From: Actinomycetaceae bacterium zg-1166 | Lineage (GTDB): Bacteria > Actinomycetota > Actinomycetes > Actinomycetales > Actinomycetaceae | NCBI GenBank assembly: GCA_015679245.1 | Contig: CP064953.1 | Location: 1,798,001 to 1,862,000, forward strand | DNA length: 64,000 nucleotides | Direction of reading: 5' to 3' | Part shown: piece after piece, positions 19,360-28,533 of the stretch | How the letters are laid out: each line of letters opens with the position of its first letter | How positions within the stretch are numbered: position 1 is the first letter of the stretch | The notes under the pieces: generated by a model | The model's database searches: none | Seen by the model: the letters and a program-made list of their open reading frames with translations, nothing else | What the model was told of the DNA's origin: nothing | Position numbers and translations under genes: made by a program

Positions 19360-21612
19360 CTACCCCTCAAAAGTCCGTAATCTCAAGCTATTCCCCACCA
19401 CAAAGACCGAGGAAAACGCCATCACCAAACCCGCAAGCATCGGATTGAGTAGGCCGAAGGCTGCGATCGGGATAGCTGCCGTGTTGTAGGCAAAAGCCCA
19501 GAAGAGGTTGCCTTTGATGGTAGAAAGGGTGGCTCGGGACAGCTTGATCGCCGCCGGAATACTGCGCACATCGGCGCGAACGAGAGTGATATCCGCAGCT
19601 TCAATCGCTACGTCCGCACCGCTTCCCATCGCCATGCCAAGGTCAGCCTTCGCGAGTGCAGGAGCGTCATTGACGCCATCTCCCACCATTGCCACCACGT
19701 TACCCTCCTCTTGAAGAGCCTGGATGTGCCCGGCCTTTTCTTGAGGAAGGACTCCGGCGATTACCTGATTGATTCCCACCTGAGCACCAATGGAGCGAGC
19801 AACTTTCTCACTGTCACCACTGAGAAGGATCGGTTCAAGCCCAAGGCTTCGCAGTTCCTTGATAGCTTCGCGCGCTCCAGCTTTAAGAGTGTCAGCGAGA
19901 GCGAAGAGGGCACGCACCTTCCCTCCCCAACCCACCGCAATGGTTGTGGCTCCTGCTTCTTCGCTTGCCTCGCACGCCTCGTGAAGAGAAGGTGGAAATG
20001 CTTTGTAGCTATCCCCATAAGGAGAATCCGTACCGACTCTGCCCACCCAGATATCGTTTCCCTCCACCTGTCCACTTACGCCCATACCTGGGGTGTTGAG
20101 GAAGTTTTCAACAGGAGCAAGGTGGAGGCCTCGCTCCTGGGCTGCGCGTACGACGGCCTTTGCCAGAGGGTGTTCCGATGCCATTTCGAGGCTCGCTGCG
20201 AGGCGAAGTGTTTCTTTTTCGTCCTCACCTGGAGCTGGAGAGATTTCCGTGAGAGTCATCTTCCCGGTGGTGAGAGTTCCCGTCTTATCGAGCACTACGG
20301 TGGTGATGCGCTTAGTGGATTCGAGAACCTGCGGGCCTTTAATAAGGATGCCAAGTTCAGCGCCTCGCCCTGTGCCAACAAGGAGTGCTGTAGGAGTGGC
20401 GAGGCCAAGTGCACACGGACATGCCACGACGAGCACCGCGACTCCAGCAGTGATAGCTACAGGGAGTGGATGCCCGGTAAACACCCAGGTGAGGATCGTG
20501 AGTAGCGCGGTGGCAATAACTACTGGAACAAAAACTCCGGCCACTCGATCCGCTAGGCGTGCCACCTCCGCCTTTCCAGTTTGGGCATCTTCAACGAGCT
20601 TTGCCATCTGCGCCAGTTGGGTGTGGCTTCCCACGCGAGTTGCCCTCACGTGAAGAACCCCTTCAATGTTGAGGGTTGCACCAGTGACCTCGCTCCCCTC
20701 AGCTACATCTACTGGCACTGACTCTCCAGTAAGGAGAGACCTGTCTACGCTTGAATGCCCCGAGATCACAAGGCCATCTGTAGCTATTTTTTCTCCGGGG
20801 CGCACCACGAATTCATCCCCACAAGCCAGATCGCTGATAGGGATTCGGACTTCTTCACCCGCTCGCAGCACAGCGACATCCTTGGCTCCTAGATTAAGGA
20901 GAGCACGCAGGGCGCTACCTGCCTCGCGTTTGGCTCTTGCTTCCAAGTAGCGCCCTGCAAGGATAAAAAGCGTGACCCCGGCCGCAACCTCGAAGTAGAT
21001 TGCGGCCTCACCGTGGCTACGTTCAAGAGCGAGAGAAAATTCGTGGCGCATACCGATTCGCCCAGCTCCTGCCCAGATGAGAGCATAGATTGACCAGAGA
21101 TATGCGGTAAGAGTGCCAATAGAGATGAGGGTATCCATTGTGGCTGCACCATGGCGAAGATTCGTCCATGCACTCACGTGAAAAGGCCAAGCTGCCCACG
21201 TAATTACTACAGTAGTAAGTGCACAACTCACCCATTGCCAACCTGGGAACTGTAGCGGAGGCACCATCGCCACAAGGAGCACAGGCAGAGCGAAGAAAAC
21301 CGTCACTATAAGACGACGGGCGAGCATCGCCGCCTCTCTCTGAGGATCTACAGGTGCCTTACGCACGCTAGCGCCATAACCTGCGTGTTCCACTGCCTCA
21401 ATAAGACGTGCTTCGCTCACATCCGCTGGCGCATGGACGCGCGCTTTTTCTGTAGCAAAATTGACTGAGGCATTCACACCCACAAGTTTGTTGAGTTTGC
21501 GTTCGATGCGATTGGCGCAAGCGGCACACGTCATCCCGCTGATTGCAAGGTCAATGACACGGCCAGGAAGCTCTACTACCCCGGACTCCGCTTCCTTCTT
21601 CACGGCAACCAC
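19360..21612 (-). CDS. copA: Copper-exporting P1B-type ATPase CopA
   Basis: A 750-residue membrane pump exporting Cu(I) at the cost of ATP. In order: one N-terminal heavy-metal domain with GMTCAAC (about residue 26), membrane helices, TGES actuator loop, CPC metal motif in [17 protein letters not shown] phosphorylation site, the SEHPLA nucleotide-site motif, GDGVND hinge, and two C-terminal helices. The GTG at 21612 is preceded by AAGGAG. It lies 44 bases after copZ and is translationally coupled to csoR. Confidence 0.96.
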   Translation of the reverse strand: MVAVKKEAESGVVELPGRVIDLAISGMTCAACANRIERKLNKLVGVNASVNFATEKARVHAPADVSEARLIEAVEHAGYGASVRKAPVDPQREAAMLARRLIVTVFFALPVLLVAMVPPLQFPGWQWVSCALTTVVITWAAWPFHVSAWTNLRHGAATMDTLISIGTLTAYLWSIYALIWAGAGRIGMRHEFSLALERSHGEAAIYFEVAAGVTLFILAGRYLEARAKREAGSALRALLNLGAKDVAVLRAGEEVRIPISDLACGDEFVVRPGEKIATDGLVISGHSSVDRSLLTGESVPVDVAEGSEVTGATLNIEGVLHVRATRVGSHTQLAQMAKLVEDAQTGKAEVARLADRVAGVFVPVVIATALLTILTWVFTGHPLPVAITAGVAVLVVACPCALGLATPTALLVGTGRGAELGILIKGPQVLESTKRITTVVLDKTGTLTTGKMTLTEISPAPGEDEKETLRLAASLEMASEHPLAKAVVRAAQERGLHLAPVENFLNTPGMGVSGQVEGNDIWVGRVGTDSPYGDSYKAFPPSLHEACEASEEAGATTIAVGWGGKVRALFALADTLKAGAREAIKELRSLGLEPILLSGDSEKVARSIGAQVGINQVIAGVLPQEKAGHIQALQEEGNVVAMVGDGVNDAPALAKADLGMAMGSGADVAIEAADITLVRADVRSIPAAIKLSRATLSTIKGNLFWAFAYNTAAIPIAAFGLLNPMLAGLVMAFSSVFVVGNSLRLRTFEG

Positions 21613-21656
21613 AATGCAAACTCCTTCATTTCGCCGCCAGTTATCGCTCTCTTACC

Positions 21657-21866
21657 TCACCCGCGTGTGGCTGAATAACCTGCCTCCTCAACAGCAGCGA
21701 TCACAGTATTGTCAGCTACAGATTCAGAACACGAGACAACAAGGCGCCCTTCCTTGGCACTCACCTCAATTGACTCGACACCGGGGATCTCTCCCACTTC
21801 TTCGCGCACCGACATCTCACAGTGCCCGCAGCTCATTCCAGTGACCTTGTATTCGCGCGATTCCAT
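21657..21866 (-). CDS. copZ: Copper chaperone CopZ (heavy-metal-associated domain)
   Basis: A 69-residue ferredoxin-like copper carrier with a single metal site GMSCGHC at about residues 11-17 and the usual ending VEEAGYSA. It delivers Cu(I) to CopA and probably to CsoR. I chose the ATG at 21866 because AAGGAGG lies six bases upstream; the codon at 21881 would only add five residues. It is the first gene of the copper operon, 22 bases from the CsoR palindrome. Confidence 0.93.
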   Translation of the reverse strand: MESREYKVTGMSCGHCEMSVREEVGEIPGVESIEVSAKEGRLVVSCSESVADNTVIAAVEEAGYSATRG

Positions 21867-21888
21867 CGCAACCTCCTTCACATGTTCG

Positions 21889-21905
21889 ATACCCCCAGGG
21901 GGTAT
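21889..21905 (-). promoter_or_regulatory. CsoR operator
   Basis: ATACCCCC-A-GGGGGTAT is a perfect 17-base palindrome of the TACCCC...GGGGTA type bound by CsoR proteins. It lies just ahead of copZ. On the minus strand TTGAGT (about 21910-21915) upstream may be the -35 element, so the operator would cover the -10 region. Confidence 0.88.
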
Positions 21906-22048
21906 TGTTAACTCAACACTATACCTTCACCGAGATGGATTCCACTTGCATGTGTTCCACGGGGAAGTACGCGCACACCCCTCACGATGCGGCCTCGTCG
22001 CCCTAAAAGCCCGCTACTGCCCTCTCAGCGTTCTCCTCTTAAGGAGCC

Positions 22049-23329
22049 TCACTCTGCTCGAACCGCCAACGCCGGTTGTATCCGTGCAGCCCGAAAAGCT
22101 GGATATGCGGAAGCAAGAAGCCCCACAGCTAAACCAAGAATGGGACCAAGCCCTATCCAGAGAGGAGCAAGATAGATTCCCCACTGGCTTGACAGTGCAA
22201 CGACAAGGATCACAAGGACTGCTACGGCGCTCCCTAAGAATCCGCCCACTAACCCGACGATCGCGCCTTCTACCCAAAATACTGCTGCAACAGCACCACG
22301 AGAACTCCCCAAGGCGCGGCGGACACCTATTTCACTAATCCTGGAAGTCACGGCGACGATCATAGAATTTGCCACAAGGAGAATTGTGAGTGTCATAAGA
22401 AAAGTTCCTATCCACACTCCTTGACGAGTGAGTTGAGCGGCAACGTCATTACGAATTTTGGCATGCATGACGACACTGGATGTCGCTAAACGTTCTGGAT
22501 GATCTGGGGAAATCACATACGGCACAACTCGGGCTATCTGAGCACCTGCGCCAGGGGCTGTGCGCACATACAAACTCGCTGAATCGTCGCGCTGATTCGT
22601 CGATAGCACTCGCGCATACGGAAGAACTATTGACGAGATCAGCCCATTATCTCCGTGGATAAATCCCGCTACCGAATAGCTTTTCCCATTAATCTCGAAA
22701 GAAATACCAGATGTATCACCCGTGGGAACAATACCAAGTTGTTGTGCTGCCTCTTTGCCTAAGAAGGCGATATTCATATCTGTATCAAGAAGATACGTCG
22801 GCCCAGAAACGGATATTCCAGTGGCATCAAAATAACGTGAGGTCACTCCTTCAACATGAAGATGAATTCCATACTTCTGCACTAAGGCACGATCAATGAT
22901 CCTCTCCCCTTCCAAAGCCATTCGTCTACCTGCTGCAAGAATATTGTGAGTGTGTTCAACCCGTTCTTCCACACCTTCGGGAAAGAGAAGTCCCGTATCT
23001 CCAAGCTCCTGCCTGCTCTCTCTGCCAGTACCATTTGATATCAGCGATCGTGGTGTCACTATCACCTCAGTGAGCGTTGAGGCGGCAATATCAGAATCAA
23101 TTTGCCGTGCAGCGTTGCGTGAAATTCCCACTGAAGCAACAAGTGCACCGATTGAGAGTGCAACAGCAAGCGTCATAAGGAATGTGCGAAACATCCGCGC
23201 ATGCATATCAATAATGACATCATGAATAAGATCCAGGCAGGTTGTGTAGAGTCGCAACCATCGTGAAATCCTCTCTTCATGCGGATCGCGACGTAAAGGT
23301 GAATCAGACACAGCAGATGCCTTCCTCAC
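22049..23329 (-). CDS. MacB/FtsX-like ABC transporter permease
   Basis: A 426-residue permease with one N-terminal membrane helix (about residues 48-70), a large extracytoplasmic domain of about 230 residues, and three C-terminal helices carrying the FtsX core (MIVAVTSRISEIGVRRALGSS). This is the type VII ABC topology of MacB and LolC/E, which push periplasmic or envelope substrates by mechanotransmission instead of moving them across the membrane. It starts with GTG inside the end of the ATPase gene (26-base overlap). It is the last gene of the six-gene operon. Confidence 0.88.
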   Translation of the reverse strand: MRKASAVSDSPLRRDPHEERISRWLRLYTTCLDLIHDVIIDMHARMFRTFLMTLAVALSIGALVASVGISRNAARQIDSDIAASTLTEVIVTPRSLISNGTGRESRQELGDTGLLFPEGVEERVEHTHNILAAGRRMALEGERIIDRALVQKYGIHLHVEGVTSRYFDATGISVSGPTYLLDTDMNIAFLGKEAAQQLGIVPTGDTSGISFEINGKSYSVAGFIHGDNGLISSIVLPYARVLSTNQRDDSASLYVRTAPGAGAQIARVVPYVISPDHPERLATSSVVMHAKIRNDVAAQLTRQGVWIGTFLMTLTILLVANSMIVAVTSRISEIGVRRALGSSRGAVAAVFWVEGAIVGLVGGFLGSAVAVLVILVVALSSQWGIYLAPLWIGLGPILGLAVGLLASAYPAFRAARIQPALAVRAE

Positions 23330-24059
23330 GTGTCGCCCTCACATCAGAGCGCAACCACAACCTACCCTCGGCAAGAGTCTCCACCCTCTGCGCCCACTGT
23401 GCGAGATGTTCGTCATGCGTGATAACCACAACTGCCACACCCTGGGCAACCTGCTCATCAAGGATCTCTAATATCGCCTCTCTATTGAGACTATCGAGGT
23501 TCCCAGTAGGCTCGTCGGCAAGGATGATCTGCGGTTCACAGATGACCGCCCGGGCAATAGCCAGCCGCTGCTTTTCTCCCCCAGAAAGTAAACGAGCAGG
23601 TGAATTCTCACGATCAGTGAGCCCAACAGTGTGAAGAACGCGGGCAATTTTCTCTCCCCGCTCATGGCGCGGAACCTGGTTGATCGAGAGTTTTATGTCG
23701 AGGTTTTCCGATACGGTTCGATGGCCGAGCACATGGTAATCCTGAAAGACAAAGCCAAGAACTTGAGATCGGAGACGATCACGTTCGCGTGGCTTTAAGT
23801 GCGCTGTATCCTCACCCGCAAGAATATACGTCCCCGCACTGGCATTATCGAGAAGCCCTACGATGTTGAGAAGCGTCGATTTCCCGACGCCAGATTGACC
23901 AACGATTGCTACTTTTTCTCCGTGAGTGACGCGCAACGCCAGATTGCGTAACACGTGAACTGGCGGCGAGACGTCGTATGTCTTTTCGATTCCTCGCATG
24001 TCAATGAGATCCGAGTCAGATTCTTTGAAATATTGACTCTCTACAGTTTCTGCCTTCAT
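23304..24059 (-). CDS. ABC transporter ATP-binding protein (MacB/LolD class)
   Basis: A 251-residue ATPase: Walker A GQSGVGKST (about residues 55-63), Q-loop FVFQDYHVL, signature LLSGGEKQR, Walker B IILADEPTGNLD and switch His in VITHDE. The DEPTGNLDS pattern and length fit the LolD/MacB branch. It overlaps the adaptor gene upstream by ATGA and the permease downstream by 26 bases. It powers the exporter module of this operon. Confidence 0.93.
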   Translation of the reverse strand: MKAETVESQYFKESDSDLIDMRGIEKTYDVSPPVHVLRNLALRVTHGEKVAIVGQSGVGKSTLLNIVGLLDNASAGTYILAGEDTAHLKPRERDRLRSQVLGFVFQDYHVLGHRTVSENLDIKLSINQVPRHERGEKIARVLHTVGLTDRENSPARLLSGGEKQRLAIARAVICEPQIILADEPTGNLDSLNREAILEILDEQVAQGVAVVVITHDEHLAQWAQRVETLAEGRLWLRSDVRATREEGICCV

Positions 24060-25366
24060 GGAACGGCCACAATCACATCGGTGCCCTCGGTGATAGTACC
24101 CTTTTCAAGGAAGGCCCAGCCATCGTGTGTACGGCTCACTGATACTGGAACTTTCTCGTTATTGCTCGCGAGAACAACATATGCCCCACTAGCTTGGGAA
24201 CGAAGCGCGGAAATAGGTACAGCAATTCCGCTTTGTGCCGCACCTTTCGTGGATGTCACCACAACATTTGCTCCATCAGTCAGTCCCTCGGAATTTCCAA
24301 TGTCCACGGTGAGGTCATAGCCAGCAATATCACTACCATTGTGAGGTTCGGCCATGTGGAACTCACTCAGCACACCCGCAATTCCTGAAAATGTCACTGT
24401 ACTATCGTTGGCAAGGGCCACCGTAAGTTCAGTTCCCGAGACGAACATATCCTTATCGCCTACGCTCACTCGAACTGTCGCTCGTGCTCCTCCTGTACGC
24501 AATGTGGCAAGGGGAGATTCTTCACTTACGAGTGTGTTCACCCCACTCAAGGAGAGCAACTGCGCACCTCCAATCGGGAGGGAGAGAATCTCGCTCATTC
24601 GTAACGGAGTGAGATTTGCAAGACTAGCCTTGTTGTACGCTCGTTGCGCACGAAGAAGGTTTTGTTGTGCTTGTGCAGAGGAATTTTCCGTCTCACGCGT
24701 ATCACTCTCAAGCGAGGGCTGCTCTCCCTCACTATATATCTGCCCTGCGCTATTGCGTTCATGCTCAGCAGAATCGCGCTCACGTTCAGCAGATTGGAGA
24801 GCCGAGATGGCTTCTTCCAGGGCTTCTTGGTCGCTCTCAAGAACTTCTGGAGGCTCAACGCTAAGGCGTTGGTAGAGATTTTTCACTGCTTCTGCTGTCT
24901 GCGGTCCATAAAGTCCATCAACTTTTCCCCGATACACACCTACCCCTGCGAGTGCATGTTGAAGTTCGATGACATCTGGCCCAGCCGATCCACCAACAAT
25001 GTCGCGATAGAGATCAAAACCGAGTTCCAGAGCAATGACTGGCCTCCCGGCAACCTCAGCGACGAGTGCACCCGAGGCCAGATGGTCTCCATTTTGCGCA
25101 TACGTGTGGGTGACGAGAGGAGAAGCACCCTCTCGGGCATACGCACTCACGCTCCATGTACGCCCTAGATGCGCAACTCCTTTCGCAGTTGCGCGTAAGG
25201 GTGGCAACTCACGTAGTTCAGCGCGTGCTGTCACGCGAGGAAGGACTGACGAATTCCTTATTGCTTCTTCATTTGGGGAATGAATAAAGAAACCTGCACA
25301 AAAGCCAGCACACAGAATGAGAAGAGATACTGAGGTAACAACGAGGATCCATCGCCCTTTTCTCAT
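24056..25366 (-). CDS. Export adaptor with peptidoglycan-binding domain (HlyD/MacA-like)
   Basis: A 436-residue membrane-anchored protein. A signal anchor occupies about residues 6-28. A PG_binding_1 domain follows (SAGPDVIELQHALAGVGVY to TAEAVKNLY, about 125-170), then a coiled coil rich in Glu, Arg and Gln (about 178-245), and a beta-rich barrel region like membrane-fusion proteins (about 250-436). The adaptor would link the permease to the cell wall. It starts 54 bases after the upstream lipoprotein gene. Such wall-binding adaptors are found with MacB-type exporters in Gram-positive bacteria. Confidence 0.82.
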   Translation of the reverse strand: MRKGRWILVVTSVSLLILCAGFCAGFFIHSPNEEAIRNSSVLPRVTARAELRELPPLRATAKGVAHLGRTWSVSAYAREGASPLVTHTYAQNGDHLASGALVAEVAGRPVIALELGFDLYRDIVGGSAGPDVIELQHALAGVGVYRGKVDGLYGPQTAEAVKNLYQRLSVEPPEVLESDQEALEEAISALQSAERERDSAEHERNSAGQIYSEGEQPSLESDTRETENSSAQAQQNLLRAQRAYNKASLANLTPLRMSEILSLPIGGAQLLSLSGVNTLVSEESPLATLRTGGARATVRVSVGDKDMFVSGTELTVALANDSTVTFSGIAGVLSEFHMAEPHNGSDIAGYDLTVDIGNSEGLTDGANVVVTSTKGAAQSGIAVPISALRSQASGAYVVLASNNEKVPVSVSRTHDGWAFLEKGTITEGTDVIVAVP

Positions 25367-25420
25367 GGAAATTCCACCACTATCGATAAACCATACTTCA
25401 ACGGCATGTCATTCTTTGTC

Positions 25421-26344
25421 TTAACGTTGGACGTAGACATCAGGGTGCGCGGCGATAAATTCCTTAGCAGATTTGACGTTCGCTTCCCACTGTTCACGAG
25501 CCCCAGCTAGATCCTCATAGTATTCCTCAATGATCGGAACCTGCCGAGCCGCGATTGCCGTGGAGACTCTCTCAACGAACCTCACTTCCTCCTTGCAGGC
25601 AACGGATCGCAGTGCGAGCTGAATTTGTTCCTCGGTGATCTGGCGAAGATTCGCAGTCACAGGATATCCAGTATGTTGCTCGCTCATCTCCATACCTTCC
25701 CTTGTGTAGCACTGCGAAAGATCGGAAATAATTTCAGTAATCTGTGGATCGGATTTTCTGCCCTCAACTTCCGCATTCAGCGCCTCTTGCCCCGGGCCTG
25801 GTGAAACAGTCATTGCATCGTAAAACATGCGTACTTGAGGATCTTCTGCGCATTCAACTTGTACTTTCTCCCGGTCGGAAGGAGAGATTCCTTCATTGAG
25901 ATCCGGGAAAGCCTCATATCCTTCTGGAGCTTCGACGATCCCGCTCGTCACGAGTGCTCGATCCCCCTTCGGGCGAACAAAAGCGAACTTCTCGGCCACT
26001 TCCTTCGTCCATGGCCCGTAGGCATTCCACATATGAGCTGTTGGTGAATAGGGATCAGGAGTATCGGTTCGCCAGGGAATGTTCAATTTTGTTTGGGCAC
26101 AGACTGCAAGCGCCCCCAAGTATGCCGCCGTGAGAATGGCGTCACCTTCCTGATCCCAGCGTGCGAAAGAGTCACTCGGGAAGTGAACTATTGCCGAGTC
26201 ACGATCAATAACTGCTTCGTGCGGAAACGAATGCGGTGGAGCTGAGGCAGCTCCACCAGCACGATCTTTGGCTCCACATCCCGCAAGAAGTGGGGCACAT
26301 ATAAGGGTCACCGCGATGCCTAGCACCGCAGAGCGAATCTTCAT
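25421..26344 (-). CDS. Lipoprotein of unknown family, paralogue of the next gene upstream
   Basis: A 307-residue lipoprotein: signal peptide with lipobox LAGC (Cys at about residue 23), then an acidic, mostly helical body. I do not recognise the family. Aligning it by eye with the protein at 26375-27292 shows shared landmarks in the same order: AVCA, WNAYGPW, a VEC, a single Cys in DLSQC, and ACKEEVRFVER followed by QVPIIEEYYEDL. Four cysteines are shared and may form two disulphides. It sits between its paralogue and the exporter adaptor, so a role as accessory, immunity or substrate protein of the exporter is possible. Confidence 0.8.
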   Translation of the reverse strand: MKIRSAVLGIAVTLICAPLLAGCGAKDRAGGAASAPPHSFPHEAVIDRDSAIVHFPSDSFARWDQEGDAILTAAYLGALAVCAQTKLNIPWRTDTPDPYSPTAHMWNAYGPWTKEVAEKFAFVRPKGDRALVTSGIVEAPEGYEAFPDLNEGISPSDREKVQVECAEDPQVRMFYDAMTVSPGPGQEALNAEVEGRKSDPQITEIISDLSQCYTREGMEMSEQHTGYPVTANLRQITEEQIQLALRSVACKEEVRFVERVSTAIAARQVPIIEEYYEDLAGAREQWEANVKSAKEFIAAHPDVYVQR

Positions 26345-26374
26345 TGATCTTCCTTAATCGTCTTGCTACGTTTA

Positions 26375-27292
26375 CTATGAGGTGGTTGAACCTCTCTGTG
26401 GAGGTGAGATAAATATCGATTGATGATCGCGAATATACTCCTCTGCACGCCTCATGAGATCTTCTTCATATGCTTTGACAGCAAAAATCTCAGGAGCATA
26501 TTTCTCTATAATACGGACTTGTTGTTCAGCCTGAAGCTCAGCAATTCGTTGAGTGAAATTTACTTTTTCCTTGCACTCAACAACTTGAACTGCGAGCTCA
26601 GCTTGTTCATCATTATACGTCTTTACAGTACTATTATCGAGTAAGCCCCAATTCCCATGGGAACTAGGAGAAAGGCCTTTTTCTCTTATGCAAACGGAGA
26701 GCTCTTCATTGACTTCGATTGCCCGAGGATCCTTACTAACATCTCCTGAAGATACCACCTCTATGAATTCAGCAGGATAACCCGGAAGGTTAATGGACTC
26801 ATAAATACTCTCATCACATTCAACATCGATGCGATGCCGCACCTCTTCTGAATAGCTCATAATTGGCGGATCAGGAGGGCGAATGCGTCCTTCGCCTGAA
26901 TTTGGATGTGTAAAACCAAATTCTTTTGCAATTTCGTATGTCCACGGCCCATAATTATTCCACGCACTGTCAATAAGAGGTCGATTACGAGGGTATTCTA
27001 CTTTAAGATCAGCCCCAAATTTCTTTCGTGCACAGACGGCAATCTGCGCTTCAATATATGCCCCATATACAGGATTGTCTTGGATGAAAAAATCGTCTGC
27101 TGGAAATATAACACGCCCATTTACTGGATCATAGAGTGGGTGGCGCTGCAACGATGCCAAACGTGACTCAATTTCCACTTTACTCAACTGAGGGACAATA
27201 GGAGATGCTGAGGAGTTCCCCTTCCATCGAAATCCGAGAACTCCGCAGATCACGAGAGCTACCGTCCCTGCGAGTATCAAAAATCTTTTCAT
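26375..27292 (-). CDS. Exported/membrane-anchored protein of unknown family, paralogue of the adjacent lipoprotein
   Basis: A 305-residue protein with an N-terminal signal anchor (MKRFLILAGTVALVICG); the Cys lacks a proper lipobox because Ile precedes it. The body shares WNNYGPW, AVCA, VEC and ECKEKVNFTQR with the next protein. The C-terminus ends in a long charged helix (QQVRIIEKYAPEIF). I chose the ATG at 27292, right after GAGGGAGAG; an earlier ATG at 27313 lacks a ribosome site. The coding region is noticeably AT-rich compared with its chromosomal neighbours. Function unknown. Confidence 0.75.
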   Translation of the reverse strand: MKRFLILAGTVALVICGVLGFRWKGNSSASPIVPQLSKVEIESRLASLQRHPLYDPVNGRVIFPADDFFIQDNPVYGAYIEAQIAVCARKKFGADLKVEYPRNRPLIDSAWNNYGPWTYEIAKEFGFTHPNSGEGRIRPPDPPIMSYSEEVRHRIDVECDESIYESINLPGYPAEFIEVVSSGDVSKDPRAIEVNEELSVCIREKGLSPSSHGNWGLLDNSTVKTYNDEQAELAVQVVECKEKVNFTQRIAELQAEQQVRIIEKYAPEIFAVKAYEEDLMRRAEEYIRDHQSIFISPPQRGSTTS

Positions 27293-27351
27293 CTCTCCCT
27301 CTCTCTTGGGCATGCCAGGCATGTACATATGTATGCCCGGTATCACCTTAC

Positions 27352-27780
27352 CTACCGGCAATTCGGACCATTGAAAAACTCCACATAGTTAACGCGATCT
27401 TGCCAATTCTGATTCGAGAAGGGGCCGGTACCTGCTCCATCTGCCAAGTATGAATCCTGGTAGTTCATTCCAACATTTATCTTACTGAATAGAACGAAAT
27501 ATGGTGCATCTCCACTAGCCTCATCGGATGAGAACATTGTCTTATAACACAGCCTTCCATTAGCTACTGCTGAATTCGAGTGCGTCGGAGCGTGCCATCC
27601 GTCGTAACTATGGACAGTTCTTATGCCGCTATAGTTTTGCTTAGACCAGAGGCACGCATTTCCCCAGAGGCAAGAATCCGATCCTAAAGCACCTGCGGCA
27701 TTCGCAGATGCAACTACAACCCCAGACAGAACCAGAGCTGCAGCACACACCACACTTTTTACTTTTGTCACTAGCGTCAT
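27352..27780 (-). CDS. Small secreted protein, peptidase-inhibitor family I36-like
   Basis: A 142-residue protein with a clear signal peptide (cleavage after ASANA, about residue 29) and a mature domain with four Cys. The mature part opens with SCLWGNACLWSKQNYSG, which resembles the C-x5-C-L-(W/Y) entrance of I36 inhibitors (SMPI, beta/gamma-crystallin fold), and ends with VEFFNGPNC. The family includes inhibitors of metalloproteases, but many members are simply small secreted crystallin-like proteins, and bacteriocin-like roles cannot be excluded. The ATG at 27780 has GAGG upstream; a GTG two codons earlier is possible. It is the first gene of the six-gene operon. Confidence 0.72.
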   Translation of the reverse strand: MTLVTKVKSVVCAAALVLSGVVVASANAAGALGSDSCLWGNACLWSKQNYSGIRTVHSYDGWHAPTHSNSAVANGRLCYKTMFSSDEASGDAPYFVLFSKINVGMNYQDSYLADGAGTGPFSNQNWQDRVNYVEFFNGPNCR

Positions 27781-27984
27781 CGCCACCGCCTCACCTTTCG
27801 GTTCGTAGGCTCAGCATGAACCTAGGATTTAACTACACGAGGTTTCATGTAGGGTAGCGCACTCCTACTCTGGTGCATACCACTGCTGATACGAACTTAG
27901 CACTTACATGCCTTTCGCGTGGGAGAAATTATTAGATATACGCTGAGGAAAATTTTCTTTCATACATTCACACGCGCTCATATA

Positions 27985-28011
27985 GAAATTCACAAAAACG
28001 TTGTGAATTTC
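27985..28011. repeat. Perfect 11-bp inverted repeat GAAATTCACAA...TTGTGAATTTC
   Basis: Arms 27985-27995 and 28001-28011 flank AAACG. The inner part TTCACAAAAA is also found (inverted) in the operator-like boxes upstream of the FGGY kinase at 55.7 kb. It could be a regulator site or a weak terminator. Confidence 0.55.
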
Positions 28012-28297
28012 CACGAGAAACTCCGCCGTATCGCCCCAAAAGCACTAGGCTCCTACACCCTCACCCACCAGGCTCCTACCCCTTTCACCCAGCCACCTCG
28101 CTTCAAGATTGACCCATATACTACCTAAGCAGGGTAATTACCACCTCTCACCAGCGCAATTGAATTTACCTAAACTAAAAGCAGACTTATCACATAGCAA
28201 TTTTCCTCACCTCGTACGTGAATATCTCGTACATTCGTGCATGCCCACAAGCCACGCGATCCATGCAGAATTTTAAGTCTTAATCTCCTGCACAGGC

Positions 28298-28442
28298 GGA
28301 ATTTTCCGTGTGGGAAAGCCTTGCGCATCGAAATGAATCTCACCCCTGCCCATGTGGAATTTTCCAAGGAGAGCGGGGCGTGGGATACCACGGGCAACTC
28401 ACCACACAACCCCGCTATCGCACGTACACTGTGAATTTTCAC
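28298..28442 (+). repeat. Three spaced GGAA-TT-TTCC type dyads upstream of the kinase gene
   Basis: CGGAATTTTCCG at 28297-28308, TGGAATTTTCCA at 28355-28366 and GTGAATTTTCAC at 28431-28442 share an AA-TT-TT core with symmetric flanks. A weaker copy, GCAGAATTTTAAG, lies at 28265-28277. Centres are about 31, 58 and 76 bases apart. The last copy lies just ahead of the -35 box. Candidate operators for a regulator of the downstream gene. Confidence 0.5.
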
Positions 28443-28453
28443 ATCCAAAATGA

Positions 28454-28483
28454 TTGCACGTTGACCTACGTCACACTTAGAAT
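28454..28483 (+). promoter_or_regulatory. Promoter of the dihydroxyacetone/tetrulose kinase gene
   Basis: TTGCAC (28454-28459), 18-base spacer, TAGAAT (28478-28483), about 50 bases upstream of the ATG. Both hexamers are close to the vegetative consensus. Confidence 0.6.
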
Positions 28484-28533
28484 GAAGTGGCATTTGCGGA
28501 CATCTTCCGCACCGCCCCAACGAAAGGTACGCA

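Larger units (their letters stand above)
27781..28533. other. 750-bp AT-rich intergenic region ahead of the tetrulose-kinase gene
   Basis: No credible gene. It holds the promoter of the secreted-protein operon at its left end and that of the kinase gene at its right end. It contains an 11-bp perfect inverted repeat (27985-28011), several GGAA-TT-TTCC dyads (28264-28442) and a promoter at 28454-28483, listed separately. Confidence 0.6.
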
